A DNA stretch of 15,502 bases, taken from the NCBI GenBank assembly GCA_016926235.1, contig JAFGOZ010000354.1, positions 1-15,502 on the forward strand. Reading direction: 5' to 3'. Under the pieces are notes generated by a model. It was not told the origin of the DNA. It saw only the letters and a list, made by a program, of their open reading frames with translations, and did not search any database. Position numbers and translations under genes: made by a program. The DNA comes from Bacteroidales bacterium. GTDB lineage: Bacteria; Bacteroidota; Bacteroidia; Bacteroidales; UBA10428. Shown here in pieces: positions 5,384 to 12,714 of this stretch. Numbering within the stretch: the first letter of the stretch is position 1; the number at the start of each line of letters is the position of its first letter.

Positions 5384-5890
5384 TTATGCTGCATAATCAT
5401 GCAGGCTATCCATTAATTTTTTCCGGGTAAAGAATATCCGGCTTTTTACTGTTCCGATTTTTAATCCAAGTTTATCTGCAATTTCTTTGTATTTGTAGCC
5501 TTCAGTATGCATTTTAAATGGAACTTTAAATTCATCCGTAAGCTTTTCAATTTGCTTGGTTATTTCTCCTGTCGAATATATTGTATCGGGATTTTCCTGT
5601 GCAGCTTGTTTTGAACTGTTTAGATAAAAAGAGTCTTTTGTATTATCTACGCTTGTATTTTCTCTTACTGCTTTACGATAGTTGTTAATGAATGTATTTT
5701 TCATAATAGTAAAAGTCCAAGCTTTTAAACTTGTATATTCAACAAATTTATCCCTGTTCGAAAGGGCTTTTAAAAAAGTTTCCTGCACTAAATCTTGTGC
5801 ATCATCAGGATCAGAAGTCAGGCTCAATGCAAACCGTGAAAGGTTTTTTTCCAGGCCTACAAGTTGGTGATTGAATTCTACTGCTGTCAT
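5384..5890 (-). CDS. ECF-type RNA polymerase sigma factor
   Basis: I choose ATG 5888-5890 (MTAVEFNHQL), which gives 168 residues; a longer frame to 5950 would run through the promoter. Sigma region 2 covers about residues 10-75. It includes DDAQDLVQETFLKAL (region 2.1-2.2, core binding) and LKAWTFTIMKNTFINNYRK (region 2.3-2.4, -10 recognition). A variable linker follows (about 76-105). Region 4 is LTDEFKVPFKMHTEGYKYKEIADKLGLKIGTVKSRIFFTRKKL, with the helix-turn-helix. No anti-sigma gene is adjacent. The upstream neighbour is a CarH-like regulator, an arrangement known from bacterial light and carotenoid control. A TATATTTG box lies about 37 nt upstream of the ATG. Confidence 0.9.
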   Translation of the reverse strand: MTAVEFNHQLVGLEKNLSRFALSLTSDPDDAQDLVQETFLKALSNRDKFVEYTSLKAWTFTIMKNTFINNYRKAVRENTSVDNTKDSFYLNSSKQAAQENPDTIYSTGEITKQIEKLTDEFKVPFKMHTEGYKYKEIADKLGLKIGTVKSRIFFTRKKLMDSLHDYAA

Positions 5891-5926
5891 AATATCTGGT
5901 TTTAAATTATAAACTAAATTGTTTAA

Positions 5927-5934
5927 CAAATATA
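5927..5934 (-). promoter_or_regulatory. -7 box of the ECF sigma gene
   Basis: On the minus strand the sequence is TATATTTG, a full match to TAnnTTTG. The expected start point is near 5920, giving a leader of about 30 nt. A clear TTTG at -33 is not seen, which could mean activator dependence. Confidence 0.5.
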
Positions 5935-5948
5935 CAAAAAAAATAAAC

Positions 5949-5979
5949 ACATGTAAATACCTGTATATATAAACATGTA
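5949..5979. promoter_or_regulatory. Repeated ACATGTA sites upstream of the sigma gene
   Basis: ACATGTA occurs at 5949-5955 and 5973-5979, 24 bp apart (between two and two and a half helical turns), just upstream of the TATATTTG box. Each contains the palindrome ACATGT. The sites are well placed to bind a regulator such as the neighbouring MerR protein, but no binding evidence exists. Confidence 0.3.
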
Positions 5980-6115
5980 GTAAGATGGATATTATTCTAA
6001 ATAAGGAATGTTTGTAACTATCAGCAATAGAGGACTTTGATAATAAAGAGGGACTAGTTTTATAAATTTAGTCTAAATAAACTAAAGTTGTTTGTTGTTT
6101 AAATTATGGGAAAAG

Positions 6116-7024
6116 TTAAACAGGTTTTGGGAGGTATAAAGGCTGGTTTATTTTTCCTAAAACTTCCTGGATCATGTTTGGATGGCTTATGATCTGCACA
6201 TTTGGGTATGAATGATGAAAAGATTTTAGGGCCTGCCCGGAAAAAATGATTTGTTTATCAGGAATAGCTGAGGCCAGTCCGGATATATAGGTTTTCAGTT
6301 TTTCCGCATCATTACATGTGGTTATCGATGTAAATAAATAATCAATATCATTGTTTCCAACTACTTCAATAACATCGTTCAATGGCACGGACTGCCCAAG
6401 ATAAATGACTTTATAATGATGTTTTTTCAGAATGTAATGATAGAAAAGGAGGCTTAATTCATGAAATTCATTCTCGGGCAGGAACATTAAGAATTTTGTT
6501 GTATCCGTGTTATCCTTAAGTAAAGTGCTATCGATGGCAACAATTAGTTTTTGTCTCACCAGTTGTGTTACAAAATGTTCCTGGGCAGGGTTTATTTTGC
6601 ATGTCTGCCATAACAGGCCAATGTGATAAAACAAAGGATATAAGATATGAATGAAAGTTTCTTCAAAGCCCAATTGCATAATGCATTTTGAAAGGGTTTT
6701 TTCAAATTTTTGTTCATCAAATTCAACCGTGGATATGAGCAGGTTTTTTATCTGGGCCTCGTGATCTTCTGAGATATTGGATGAGTGCAATATTTTGTCG
6801 TATGTTTCTTCATCAGTTAATTTGGCAATTCGCGATATTTTATAACCATTGTTTAGCAGAATAGAAATGTTCAATAGTTTTTTCAGGTCCGCATCGCGAT
6901 ATGTCCTGATATTGGTGGAAGTGCGTTGAGGGTTGAAAAGGCCATATCTCTTCTCCCAAATACGTATGGTGTGGGCTTTTATCCCTGATATTTCTTCAAG
7001 TTGTTTAATTGAGTATGATGCCAT
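6116..7024 (-). CDS. MerR-family regulator with cobalamin-binding domain (CarH/LitR-like photoreceptor)
   Basis: The protein has 302 residues. Residues 1-70 are a MerR winged helix (SIKQLEEISGIKAHTIRIWEKRYGL, then RTYRDADLKKL). Residues 85-175 are the helical B12 cap domain with the Wx9EH signature (W139, E149, H150) that covers the adenosyl group in CarH. Residues 176-300 are the Rossmann-like B12 domain. Its E-x-H-x-x-S form of the DxHxxG motif has H188 as likely lower cobalt ligand, and it continues YKVIYLGQSVP. In Thermus CarH the residue after the Trp is His132, which ligates cobalt after light; here it is Gln140. In the dark such proteins repress promoters as AdoCbl tetramers. Likely target: the adjacent sigma gene and itself. 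A palindrome (7049-7060) lies just upstream. Confidence 0.88.
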   Translation of the reverse strand: MASYSIKQLEEISGIKAHTIRIWEKRYGLFNPQRTSTNIRTYRDADLKKLLNISILLNNGYKISRIAKLTDEETYDKILHSSNISEDHEAQIKNLLISTVEFDEQKFEKTLSKCIMQLGFEETFIHILYPLFYHIGLLWQTCKINPAQEHFVTQLVRQKLIVAIDSTLLKDNTDTTKFLMFLPENEFHELSLLFYHYILKKHHYKVIYLGQSVPLNDVIEVVGNNDIDYLFTSITTCNDAEKLKTYISGLASAIPDKQIIFSGQALKSFHHSYPNVQIISHPNMIQEVLGKINQPLYLPKPV

Positions 7025-7048
7025 TTGCTTTGCCTTAAATCATTTCAC

Positions 7049-7060
7049 TAACAAATGTTA
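7049..7060. promoter_or_regulatory. Palindrome upstream of the merR-like gene, possible autoregulatory operator
   Basis: TAACAAATGTTA is a perfect 12-bp palindrome 25 nt before the ATG. The related half-site AAATGTTTA lies at 7067-7075, and another palindrome, GTTTAT-ttgt-ATAAAC, at 7086-7101. On the minus strand the first overlaps a promoter-like TAACATTTG. Spaced repeats of this kind are typical of CarH-type operators. The assignment is inference. Confidence 0.35.
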
Positions 7061-7144
7061 AAGAGAAATGTTTAATCCGTGAATTGTTTATTTGTATAAA
7101 CCCAGATAATGGTTATGGCAAAAAAAAATTAAACAGGGGGGATA

Positions 7145-7783
7145 TTATTTTTTTCGGATTATTGTTAATCCGTCACGAATGGGGATGATGACTTTATCTA
7201 CTCTTGTGTCATTAGCTATAAAATCATTGAAAGCAATAATGCTTTTGGTTTCTTTATCGTTTGTCTTTAATTCCCCAATCACCTTTCCACTCCAAAGTAT
7301 ATTGTCTGCCAAAACATAACCTCCGCCTTTAAGTTTTGGAAAGATCGCCTGATACAGGGGAAGGTAATCCCATTTGTCAGCATCAATAAAAACAAGATCA
7401 AATATAATGTTTAATGAATTGATTATGGACAAAGCTTCTCCAATATGTAACTTAATTTTAGATATCATGCCTGCTTTTTCAATATAACTTTGAGCTAAAT
7501 CTATGAGTTCATCATTTCTTTCAATAGTGTGTAAAATACCTCCCGGTTTTAATCCTTTTGCAAGGCAAATTGCAGAATAACCGGTAAAAGTGCCAATTTC
7601 AAGTATGGTCTCGGGTTGAATCATCTTTGAGAGCATTTCCAATAGTTGGCCCTGCCAGTGTCCTGAGATCATCACGGATTTAACAACTTCTAAGTTTGTT
7701 TTGCGGTACAATTCATGCAATACTTCGCCTTCAGTAGAAATATGTTTCAGTATGTATTTTTCCAGTTCAGGCGTTATGTCCAT
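7145..7783 (-). CDS. Class I SAM-dependent O-methyltransferase (catechol/caffeoyl-CoA OMT type)
   Basis: This 212-residue protein has the usual length for bacterial members of O-methyltransferase family 3. Motif I is ILEIGTFTGYSAICLAKGL (about residues 60-78), which binds S-adenosylmethionine with E62 and G64. HTIERNDE (about 85-92) holds the acidic residue for the ribose. LVFIDADKWDY (130-140) has the Asp pair that usually binds the divalent metal, and LADNILWSG (158-166) provides the Asp-Asn. The metal ligands are thus complete (D134, D160, N161), and methyl transfer to a catechol-like hydroxyl is likely; the substrate is unknown. Its ATG lies 5 nt after the M16 stop, so translation is probably coupled. 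The protein is cytoplasmic. Confidence 0.9.
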   Translation of the reverse strand: MDITPELEKYILKHISTEGEVLHELYRKTNLEVVKSVMISGHWQGQLLEMLSKMIQPETILEIGTFTGYSAICLAKGLKPGGILHTIERNDELIDLAQSYIEKAGMISKIKLHIGEALSIINSLNIIFDLVFIDADKWDYLPLYQAIFPKLKGGGYVLADNILWSGKVIGELKTNDKETKSIIAFNDFIANDTRVDKVIIPIRDGLTIIRKK

Positions 7784-7788
7784 CTTCT

Positions 7789-9009
7789 TTACAAATAAAT
7801 CAGGGTAGATAATTGATCAATTTTCAGCACCTCGTTTGCCATGTCCAACAATTCGCTCGCTGTTACTGCTTCAATTTTTTGGTATGTCTCTTCCATGCTT
7901 TCAAATTTGTCAAAAATAAGGATGCTTTTGGCCAGAGAAAGCATAAGTGATTCATTATTGTCGGAAGAAATTGCTAATTGTCCCATAATTTGTTTTTTTG
8001 CCCGGCTCAATTGCAAAATACCCATTTTTATTTTCTGCATTTTCCTTATTTCTTTGTGCGCCAGGTCTATGCTTTTGTAAAGGTTTTCTTTATCTGAACC
8101 AAAATAAATGCTCATTATTCCTGTATCGAAATAGGGGTGATAGGAGGCTTCAACATTATACGTATAGCCACGTTTTTCACGTAAGGAGAGGTTTAAACGT
8201 GAATTTAATCCCTGTCCTCCCAGGATATTATTTAGCAGGTACATCCCAACTCTTCGTGGATCAAAAATATCATAGGTAACATTGCCAATTATGCAATGTG
8301 AATGAAAGGTCTGTTTGTTTTCAGTCTTATTTACAGGGGTGTAGGCATCAAATTTGGCCCAGCTTTTTTGTCCAAAATTGGCTGGAACATTACTGAAATA
8401 CTTTTCAAACAATCGTACTAAACGTTCAAAACTAATATTGCCTACAGAACTAAATACCATATTATTAGTATGATAGTTAGCTTTCATAAACCGGGTTATC
8501 TCATCTTTGGTGAAGGTACGGATGGTTTTTTCCGATCCTAAAATATTTCGGCCAATAGCAGCATTTGGAAATATCAGTTCTTCAAAATCATCGAAGATCA
8601 ATTCTGAGGGATTATCATTATATGAATTTATTTCATCAATGATTACTTCCTTCTCTTTTTCCATTTCTTTGGGAGGAAACGAAGAATGAAAAACTATATC
8701 ACCTATCAGTTCAAGGGCACGCTCATAATATTCATGAAGAAAAGATGCATGAATGCATGTTTCTTCTTTTGTAGTATAGGCATTTATTTCTCCACCAACA
8801 TCCTCAAGGCGACTAAGAATATGGTACGCTTTACGTTTATGTGTGCCTTTGAATAGCACATGTTCAATAAAATGTGCAAGACCATGCTCATGTTCTTCTT
8901 CATCACGTGAACCGGTTTGAATTAAAAGTCCGCAATAAGCTACAGGAGAAGATGTGTGTTTATGCACCAACCGTATGCCATTTGGCAACTTCCAACTTTG
9001 ATATTCCAT
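7789..9009 (-). CDS. M16-family zinc metallopeptidase (insulinase/processing-peptidase type)
   Basis: The protein has 406 residues from ATG 9007-9009. A TTG seven codons upstream is rejected because it is part of the promoter box TACCTTTG. The inverted zinc motif HFIEH is at residues 46-50, and the third ligand is E126 in KEVIIDEINSYNDNPSE, the HxxEH-X75-E spacing of the family. The second M16 half, near the C-terminus, carries LSLREKRGYTYNVEAS, the Arg/Tyr substrate-binding motif. There is no signal peptide. The length is that of single-unit bacterial M16B proteins (about 400-430). Such enzymes degrade or process peptides; the substrate here is unknown. It forms a two-gene unit with the O-methyltransferase. 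Confidence 0.92.
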   Translation of the reverse strand: MEYQSWKLPNGIRLVHKHTSSPVAYCGLLIQTGSRDEEEHEHGLAHFIEHVLFKGTHKRKAYHILSRLEDVGGEINAYTTKEETCIHASFLHEYYERALELIGDIVFHSSFPPKEMEKEKEVIIDEINSYNDNPSELIFDDFEELIFPNAAIGRNILGSEKTIRTFTKDEITRFMKANYHTNNMVFSSVGNISFERLVRLFEKYFSNVPANFGQKSWAKFDAYTPVNKTENKQTFHSHCIIGNVTYDIFDPRRVGMYLLNNILGGQGLNSRLNLSLREKRGYTYNVEASYHPYFDTGIMSIYFGSDKENLYKSIDLAHKEIRKMQKIKMGILQLSRAKKQIMGQLAISSDNNESLMLSLAKSILIFDKFESMEETYQKIEAVTASELLDMANEVLKIDQLSTLIYL

Positions 9010-9027
9010 GCATTTTAAATCAGGATG

Positions 9028-9035
9028 CAAAGGTA
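9028..9035 (-). promoter_or_regulatory. -7 box of the M16 gene
   Basis: On the minus strand TACCTTTG, followed by CATCC, matches the Bacteroidota box exactly. The start point would be near 9021, giving a leader of about 12 nt to the ATG at 9009. No clear TTTG lies at -33. Confidence 0.55.
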
Positions 9036-9090
9036 CAAATTAGATGACATATTTTTTTTCATTTTGATTTTATTATAAGAAATTTTTATT

Positions 9091-9098
9091 TAGATTTG
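9091..9098 (+). promoter_or_regulatory. -7 box of tRNA-Phe
   Basis: TAGATTTG matches TAnnTTTG and continues CAGCTCC, in the manner of stable-RNA promoters. TTTG at 9063-9066 is a possible -33 element, though the 24-nt gap is long. The tRNA begins at 9117. Confidence 0.5.
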
Positions 9099-9116
9099 CA
9101 GCTCCAAAATAAGGAG

Positions 9117-9189
9117 GGTACCATAGCTCAGTTGGTAGAGCACAGGACTGAAAATCCTGGTGTCCCTGGTTCGACCCCAGGTGGTACCA
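9117..9189 (+). tRNA. tRNA-Phe (anticodon GAA)
   Basis: This is a 73-nt tRNA. The acceptor is GGTACCA paired with TGGTACC, with discriminator A. The D arm is GCTCAGTTGGTAGAGC. The anticodon stem-loop CAGGACTGAAAATCCTG places GAA in the loop. The T arm is CCTGGTTCGACCCCAGG. All stems pair fully. CCA is not encoded. It is transcribed away from the M16 gene. Confidence 0.96.
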
Positions 9190-9192
9190 CTT

Positions 9193-9247
9193 AAAATGAG
9201 AGTGAGAGTGAGAGCGAGAAACGAGCGACCACTCTCATTCTCATTTT
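9193..9247 (+). terminator. Long GAGTGA-rich hairpin after tRNA-Phe
   Basis: Arms 9193-9209 and 9231-9247 (AAAATGAGAGTGAGAGT / ACTCTCATTCTCATTTT) pair over 17 positions with one G.U, around a 21-nt loop. The right arm ends in TTTT. It probably ends the tRNA-Phe transcript. The left arm is a short reiteration of GAGTGA, and related CACTC blocks continue to 9273, so slippage may have built it. Confidence 0.55.
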
Positions 9248-9444
9248 CCCGGTTCTCACTCTGACACTCACTCAAAATATTACGTGAAATAAAATAAAAG
9301 TAATGTCCGGCTTCCAGTAACTTCAAATTATTCATATTTTCTCAAATAATAATTCTCTTTTCTTGTTAATATATTTAGTAGCTTTATCACCTGATAATGA
9401 ATAAATGAATGTATTTTTGAAGATAAGTTGATAAAATTGAGAAA

Positions 9445-10203
9445 ATGGCATTATCCATTTATTTTTTGTGTACTGGTGTAAAATTGTTTATTCGAAACAT
9501 AACGGCAATTAGGAGCAATTATGTACTAGTTAGTCTGATGTTTTTATTTGTTAGTACAATTTTAACTGCTCAAAATGTAAAATGGTCATCAAATGTTGGT
9601 TCTACTTATTCATTTGTTATGGGTAAGGATAAATTGGAGGGTTCCAGTCCTATTTTTGGATGGATGATGTCTACATCTTTTGAAAATAAAGTATCCAAAT
9701 ATACTCCATGGTTAAGGACTAAACTGGAACTAGGTATTGAGCAAAGAGGTTATAATCTGGATATGGAGCCCGTTGATGACAATACCAATAAGTATGATAT
9801 TAAACGCAGGTTAAATTACTTATCTATTAAGCCATCGGCATGTTACTATAGTGAAAAGCCCTTTCATTATCTTATCAAGGTTGGACCATACTTTGGTATG
9901 AATATAAATATGATGGAAAAACATACCCTGAAGGGAGAAGCTTATACTCCCAGGGGGGTAGAAACATGGGAAGAAACCTTAAAGGAGACATTTAAAAGTA
10001 AGGATATTCAGCCAAGAGAATGGGGATATTTTGTGGGATTCAGGGCAGGGAAATTGTTTCCTAAAGAACGGTTGTTGTTTCTTTCCCTGGATTATACCAT
10101 GGCGTTAACGACATTTGACAACACATGTGAGGGCTGTAAATACATCCAGAGGAACAATAGCGTTTCGATAAGCGGTGGTATACTTATGTATATCAAGAAA
10201 TAG
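9445..10203 (+). CDS. Outer-membrane beta-barrel protein (PorT-like)
   Basis: The protein has 252 residues. The N-terminus has an unusually long basic lead before a signal-peptide core (YVLVSLMFLFVSTILTAQ, ending near residue 43). No in-frame ATG sits at a better distance, so I keep ATG 9445. The mature part alternates polar and hydrophobic residues in strands with aromatic ends, for example VKWSSNVGSTYSFVMG, LRTKLELGIEQRGYNL, FHYLIKVGPYFGMNINM and LLFLSLDYTMALTTF. It closes with a strand ending GGILMYIKK. This is the pattern of Bacteroidota outer-membrane barrels of the PorT / OMP_b-brl_2 type. Two Cys in DNTCEGCKY form a CxxC-like pair. A TATTTTTG box at 9412-9419 is a plausible promoter. 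The cargo or partner is unknown. Confidence 0.7.
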   Translation: MALSIYFLCTGVKLFIRNITAIRSNYVLVSLMFLFVSTILTAQNVKWSSNVGSTYSFVMGKDKLEGSSPIFGWMMSTSFENKVSKYTPWLRTKLELGIEQRGYNLDMEPVDDNTNKYDIKRRLNYLSIKPSACYYSEKPFHYLIKVGPYFGMNINMMEKHTLKGEAYTPRGVETWEETLKETFKSKDIQPREWGYFVGFRAGKLFPKERLLFLSLDYTMALTTFDNTCEGCKYIQRNNSVSISGGILMYIKK

Positions 10204-10321
10204 AGAATAATAATCATATCAATTTATAAGTAATCCTGGTCATTTGATAGTTATACACTTGCATACATTCCCTTTTTTTTGTAACTTGATTATTAATATT
10301 TAATCACAAAAACCTTATAAT

Positions 10322-10765
10322 ATGAAAGCAATTTTAACATCATTGCTCATCTTGTTTGCATTTGTTTGCAATGCACAGGAACCGGGCCCAAAAAAGGGAA
10401 AAGATATGTCTCCTGATCAAAGGGCTGAAAACTGGGTGAAAAAATTAGAAACCCAAATTACTTTTTCTGCTGAAGAGAGGGGAAGCATGGTAGAGATATT
10501 TAAAGATTTTTTTGTAAAGTTAAAGGATGTAAAGCAGGAGCAGCAAGGAGATAAAATCCCTGAGCTCAAGAATGCCAGGAATCAAAAGGTGAAAGAACTT
10601 CTTGGTGAAGAGAGATATGCTAAGTATATGAAGTACATGGAAGAAAATGAACCTAAAAAAGGTCCTCCACAAGGGGATAAACCAAAGAATCCTCCTCCTA
10701 AGAAAAGCAATAATCCCGGACCTCCACCAGAAGTTGAGAATCCGCCAGTAGAATCCGGACAATAA
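10322..10765 (+). CDS. Periplasmic Spy/CpxP- or DUF4890-like protein with Pro-rich tail
   Basis: The protein has 147 residues. Residues 1-18 (MKAILTSLLILFAFVCNA) are a signal peptide cleaved before QEPG. The middle (about 28-105) is helical and charged: SPDQRAENWVKKLETQITFSAEERGSMVEIFKDFF, then KELLGEERYAKYMKYMEE. The order of a helix, a start-like FSAEER (in place of LTxxQ), and a GEERYAKY turn recalls small periplasmic helical proteins of the Spy/CpxP and DUF4890 groups. The C-terminus (about 110-147) is rich in Pro, Lys and Gly, with PPPKK and PGPPPE blocks, and is probably disordered or bound to the envelope. A chaperone-like or stress role is inference. The gene stands alone between a barrel gene and a convergent unit. 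Confidence 0.6.
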   Translation: MKAILTSLLILFAFVCNAQEPGPKKGKDMSPDQRAENWVKKLETQITFSAEERGSMVEIFKDFFVKLKDVKQEQQGDKIPELKNARNQKVKELLGEERYAKYMKYMEENEPKKGPPQGDKPKNPPPKKSNNPGPPPEVENPPVESGQ

Positions 10766-10784
10766 AACTGTAAACTTAAAAAAT

Positions 10785-10823
10785 GGGCGTTAATACCTTT
10801 GTCATGTAAGGATATTAACGCCC
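10785..10823 (-). terminator. Terminator of the sigma / PepSY-like unit
   Basis: Arms 10785-10797 (GGGCGTTAATACC) and 10810-10823 (GGATATTAACGCCC) pair with one bulged base. On the minus strand the stem is followed by ATTTTTT, so it chiefly serves the minus-strand unit. No T run follows on the plus strand, although the stem also closes the 10322 transcript region. Confidence 0.7.
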
Positions 10824-10921
10824 GTTCGGCAATTAACTCATCGAAATTTGTTTAACCCGGTTATATTGTTATCTTTTATTTGGATTAATATTGACCGTTA
10901 AATCATGAAAGAATATGATAT

Positions 10922-11326
10922 CTATAATTCCTTCTTTTCAAAAATATTTCCTTGTTTATCCATTAATAACATGAAACGTACCAGTTCCTTATTGCGAATT
11001 ACGATATCATAATACGGTTCGTTATCTGAGGGCATTATTTCTACCACGTTCATTATTTCTCCTTCCCGGGATGCATTTTTAGCAAGTTGTTCAGGTATAG
11101 TATCAAGAGGTAGATTTTTTCTGGTGTCTAGTAATCTGCCATCATTATAAAAACGTGCAATGTGCTCTAAATCATTAAAATAAAATATTGCCTCATAGGT
11201 TTCATCTTTTATAAACCAGTCAATGTTCAGGGCATTATGAAACATTGCCTGGAAAGACTCTGTTATATTATCGGGAGGTACAACACTACTACCTGTTATT
11301 ATTTTTTTAAATAAGTTTTCAAGCAT
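10922..11326 (-). CDS. PepSY-like (DUF2874) protein without signal peptide
   Basis: This 134-residue protein holds one PepSY-like unit. FQAMFHNALNIDWFIKDETYEAIFYFNDLEHIARFYNDGRLLDTRKNLPLDTIPEQL (about residues 24-80) shows the W-x(6)-YEA-F ... A-x-Y-x-DG-x-L pattern of DUF2874, putative beta-lactamase-inhibitor-like proteins. A second, weaker unit (VVEIMPSDNEPYYDIVIRNKELVRFMLLMDKQGNIFEKKE) follows, with the same strand-turn-strand order. Most relatives are exported, but here no signal peptide is present (MLENLFKKIITGSS), so it is probably cytoplasmic. It begins 49 nt after the ECF sigma stop and shares its terminator, which makes a regulatory partner of the sigma factor a reasonable guess, not a proven one. 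Confidence 0.65.
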   Translation of the reverse strand: MLENLFKKIITGSSVVPPDNITESFQAMFHNALNIDWFIKDETYEAIFYFNDLEHIARFYNDGRLLDTRKNLPLDTIPEQLAKNASREGEIMNVVEIMPSDNEPYYDIVIRNKELVRFMLLMDKQGNIFEKKEL

Positions 11327-11375
11327 ACATATCTTTTATTCTATAGACGTAATTATTTTGTTAAGTAACAAATAT

Positions 11376-11948
11376 TTAATTTTCTGTGTCATATTTTGAC
11401 TTGTATAAATACAGCAAGCGTGTGCGTGCCCTCTTCAATCTCATTTTTGCTGCATCTTCAGTTATCCGGAGCGCAGTACTTATTTGTTTCATAGAGAGGT
11501 TGTCCTGGTATTTCATAAGAATGAGGGCTTTTTCTTCCGGGTGGATGAGTTCAAGTAGCTCTAAAAGTCGATTATAGTTAACCTCGGTTAAGTCTTCCGT
11601 TATTTCATCAATAATTTCAGGTATCTCATTTTCTTTATTCCATTCAGGATAATGCAATTTTTTTTGGTTGCGGAGATAGTCGATACAATAATTATATGTA
11701 ATGGAATAAAGCCAGGATGAGAACGAAGATTTGCCTTTAAATCCCGGGATATGTTCAAAAGCTTTTGCAAGAATGTCGTTTGCAAAATCTTCTGCAAGTT
11801 TTTTCTTTTTTAACAGGCTGTAGCATTTATCCCTGACTTTATGGTAATATCTTGCATAAATAATGTCATAAAGAGAATGTTTCCCTTCATTTTTTATAAA
11901 GCCAATTATTTCTTCGTCTTTTAATGTTTTGTACTGACTATTAATCAT
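11376..11948 (-). CDS. ECF-type RNA polymerase sigma factor
   Basis: This 190-residue protein starts at ATG 11946-11948. Region 2 spans about residues 22-98: YYHKVRDKCYSLLKKKKLAEDFANDILAKAFEHI (2.1-2.2), then FSSWLYSITYNYCIDYLRNQKK (2.3-2.4). The linker is acidic (ENEIPEIIDEITEDLTE). Region 4 (about 124-182) is LLELLELIHPEEKALILMKYQDNLSMKQISTALRITEDAAKMRLKRARTRLL, with the helix-turn-helix at ITEDAAKMRLKRAR. It is diverged from the sigma factor at 5384-5890, so the two should recognise different promoters. No classical membrane anti-sigma factor is adjacent; the next gene is the PepSY-like protein. No good TAnnTTTG box lies upstream, so it may use its own or another promoter type. Confidence 0.9.
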   Translation of the reverse strand: MINSQYKTLKDEEIIGFIKNEGKHSLYDIIYARYYHKVRDKCYSLLKKKKLAEDFANDILAKAFEHIPGFKGKSSFSSWLYSITYNYCIDYLRNQKKLHYPEWNKENEIPEIIDEITEDLTEVNYNRLLELLELIHPEEKALILMKYQDNLSMKQISTALRITEDAAKMRLKRARTRLLYLYKSKYDTEN

Positions 11949-12082
11949 ATGCCAGGAATAATGTGAGAGTTTTTTTTTAGTTAAGGTGTTACTTTATAAA
12001 AGAATTACGTCTTAATCTAAAATTTATCTCAAAAGGAAAAGCTTTTAAGCAAATATAAATCACATCTAACAAATTAAAAACA

Positions 12083-12682
12083 ATGAGTAAAAAAAATCTT
12101 TTTGGAATGCTAACTATCGTTTTAGTAGTGTTCCTTTCGAGTTGTGGCAAGAGCCCTGTTGCTGAAATTGAAAGTGCAAATGCAGCTATTGAAAAAGCGA
12201 CGACAGCAGAGGCGATGGTGTACGCACCTCAGGAATTTGCTGCTTTACAAGATTCCATGAATGTTGCAATGGTATTGGTTGAAGAGCAAAATGCCAAAAA
12301 AATGAAAAAATTCGGTGCTGCAAAAGAAAAATTGCAGGAAGTTGTATCATTGGCCGATTCTGTTATTGTTAAAGCAGCTGCGAACAAAGAACAAATGAAG
12401 GCTGATATCCAAACCTTATTAGCAGAAGTGAAGACATTACAAGATGAAAATAACCAGTTGATTACCCAGGTCCCAAAAGGAAAAGAAGGGACAGCTGCGA
12501 TTGAAGAAATCAAATCAGAAATTGCCGCCATTTCAACTTCAGTGACAGAAGCAAATGCCCAACTGGAAAAAGGAGAAATAGTTGCTACCCTTGAAGATGT
12601 AAAAGCAGCTAAGGATCAGGCAACTTCACTCAATACAGAACTGAAGGATGTACTTGCCAAGGTTGGGAAGAAAACGAATTAG
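12083..12682 (+). CDS. Alanine-rich coiled-coil lipoprotein (DUF4398-like)
   Basis: The protein has 199 residues. Residues 1-20 form a lipoprotein signal, with the lipobox LSSC at 18-21 and acylated C21. The mature part is almost wholly helical. PVAEIESANAAIEKATTAEAMVYAPQEFAALQDSMNVAM (about 25-63) shows the A-x-x-x-I-x-x-A ... YAP-x-E pattern of DUF4398. Heptad-like coils follow to about 195 (KMKADIQTLLAEVKTLQDENNQL is typical). It should be anchored in the inner or outer membrane and extend into the periplasm. DUF4398 proteins are often near envelope and peptidoglycan genes, and here an L,D-transpeptidase follows. The terminator between them implies at least partly separate transcription. 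Confidence 0.75.
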   Translation: MSKKNLFGMLTIVLVVFLSSCGKSPVAEIESANAAIEKATTAEAMVYAPQEFAALQDSMNVAMVLVEEQNAKKMKKFGAAKEKLQEVVSLADSVIVKAAANKEQMKADIQTLLAEVKTLQDENNQLITQVPKGKEGTAAIEEIKSEIAAISTSVTEANAQLEKGEIVATLEDVKAAKDQATSLNTELKDVLAKVGKKTN

Positions 12683-12714
12683 TGAGTTTTAAACTATAAA
12701 AATTGATAATATCG

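Noticed and set aside
5891..5950. 20-codon N-terminal extension of the ECF sigma factor
   Set aside because: It would translate through the TATATTTG promoter box and adds an Ile/Phe-rich lead not seen in this family.
9090..9335. 81-codon minus-strand frame over tRNA-Phe
   Set aside because: Its TWGRTRDTRIFSPVLYQLSYG segment is the antisense of the tRNA, and the rest is the GAGTGA repeat.
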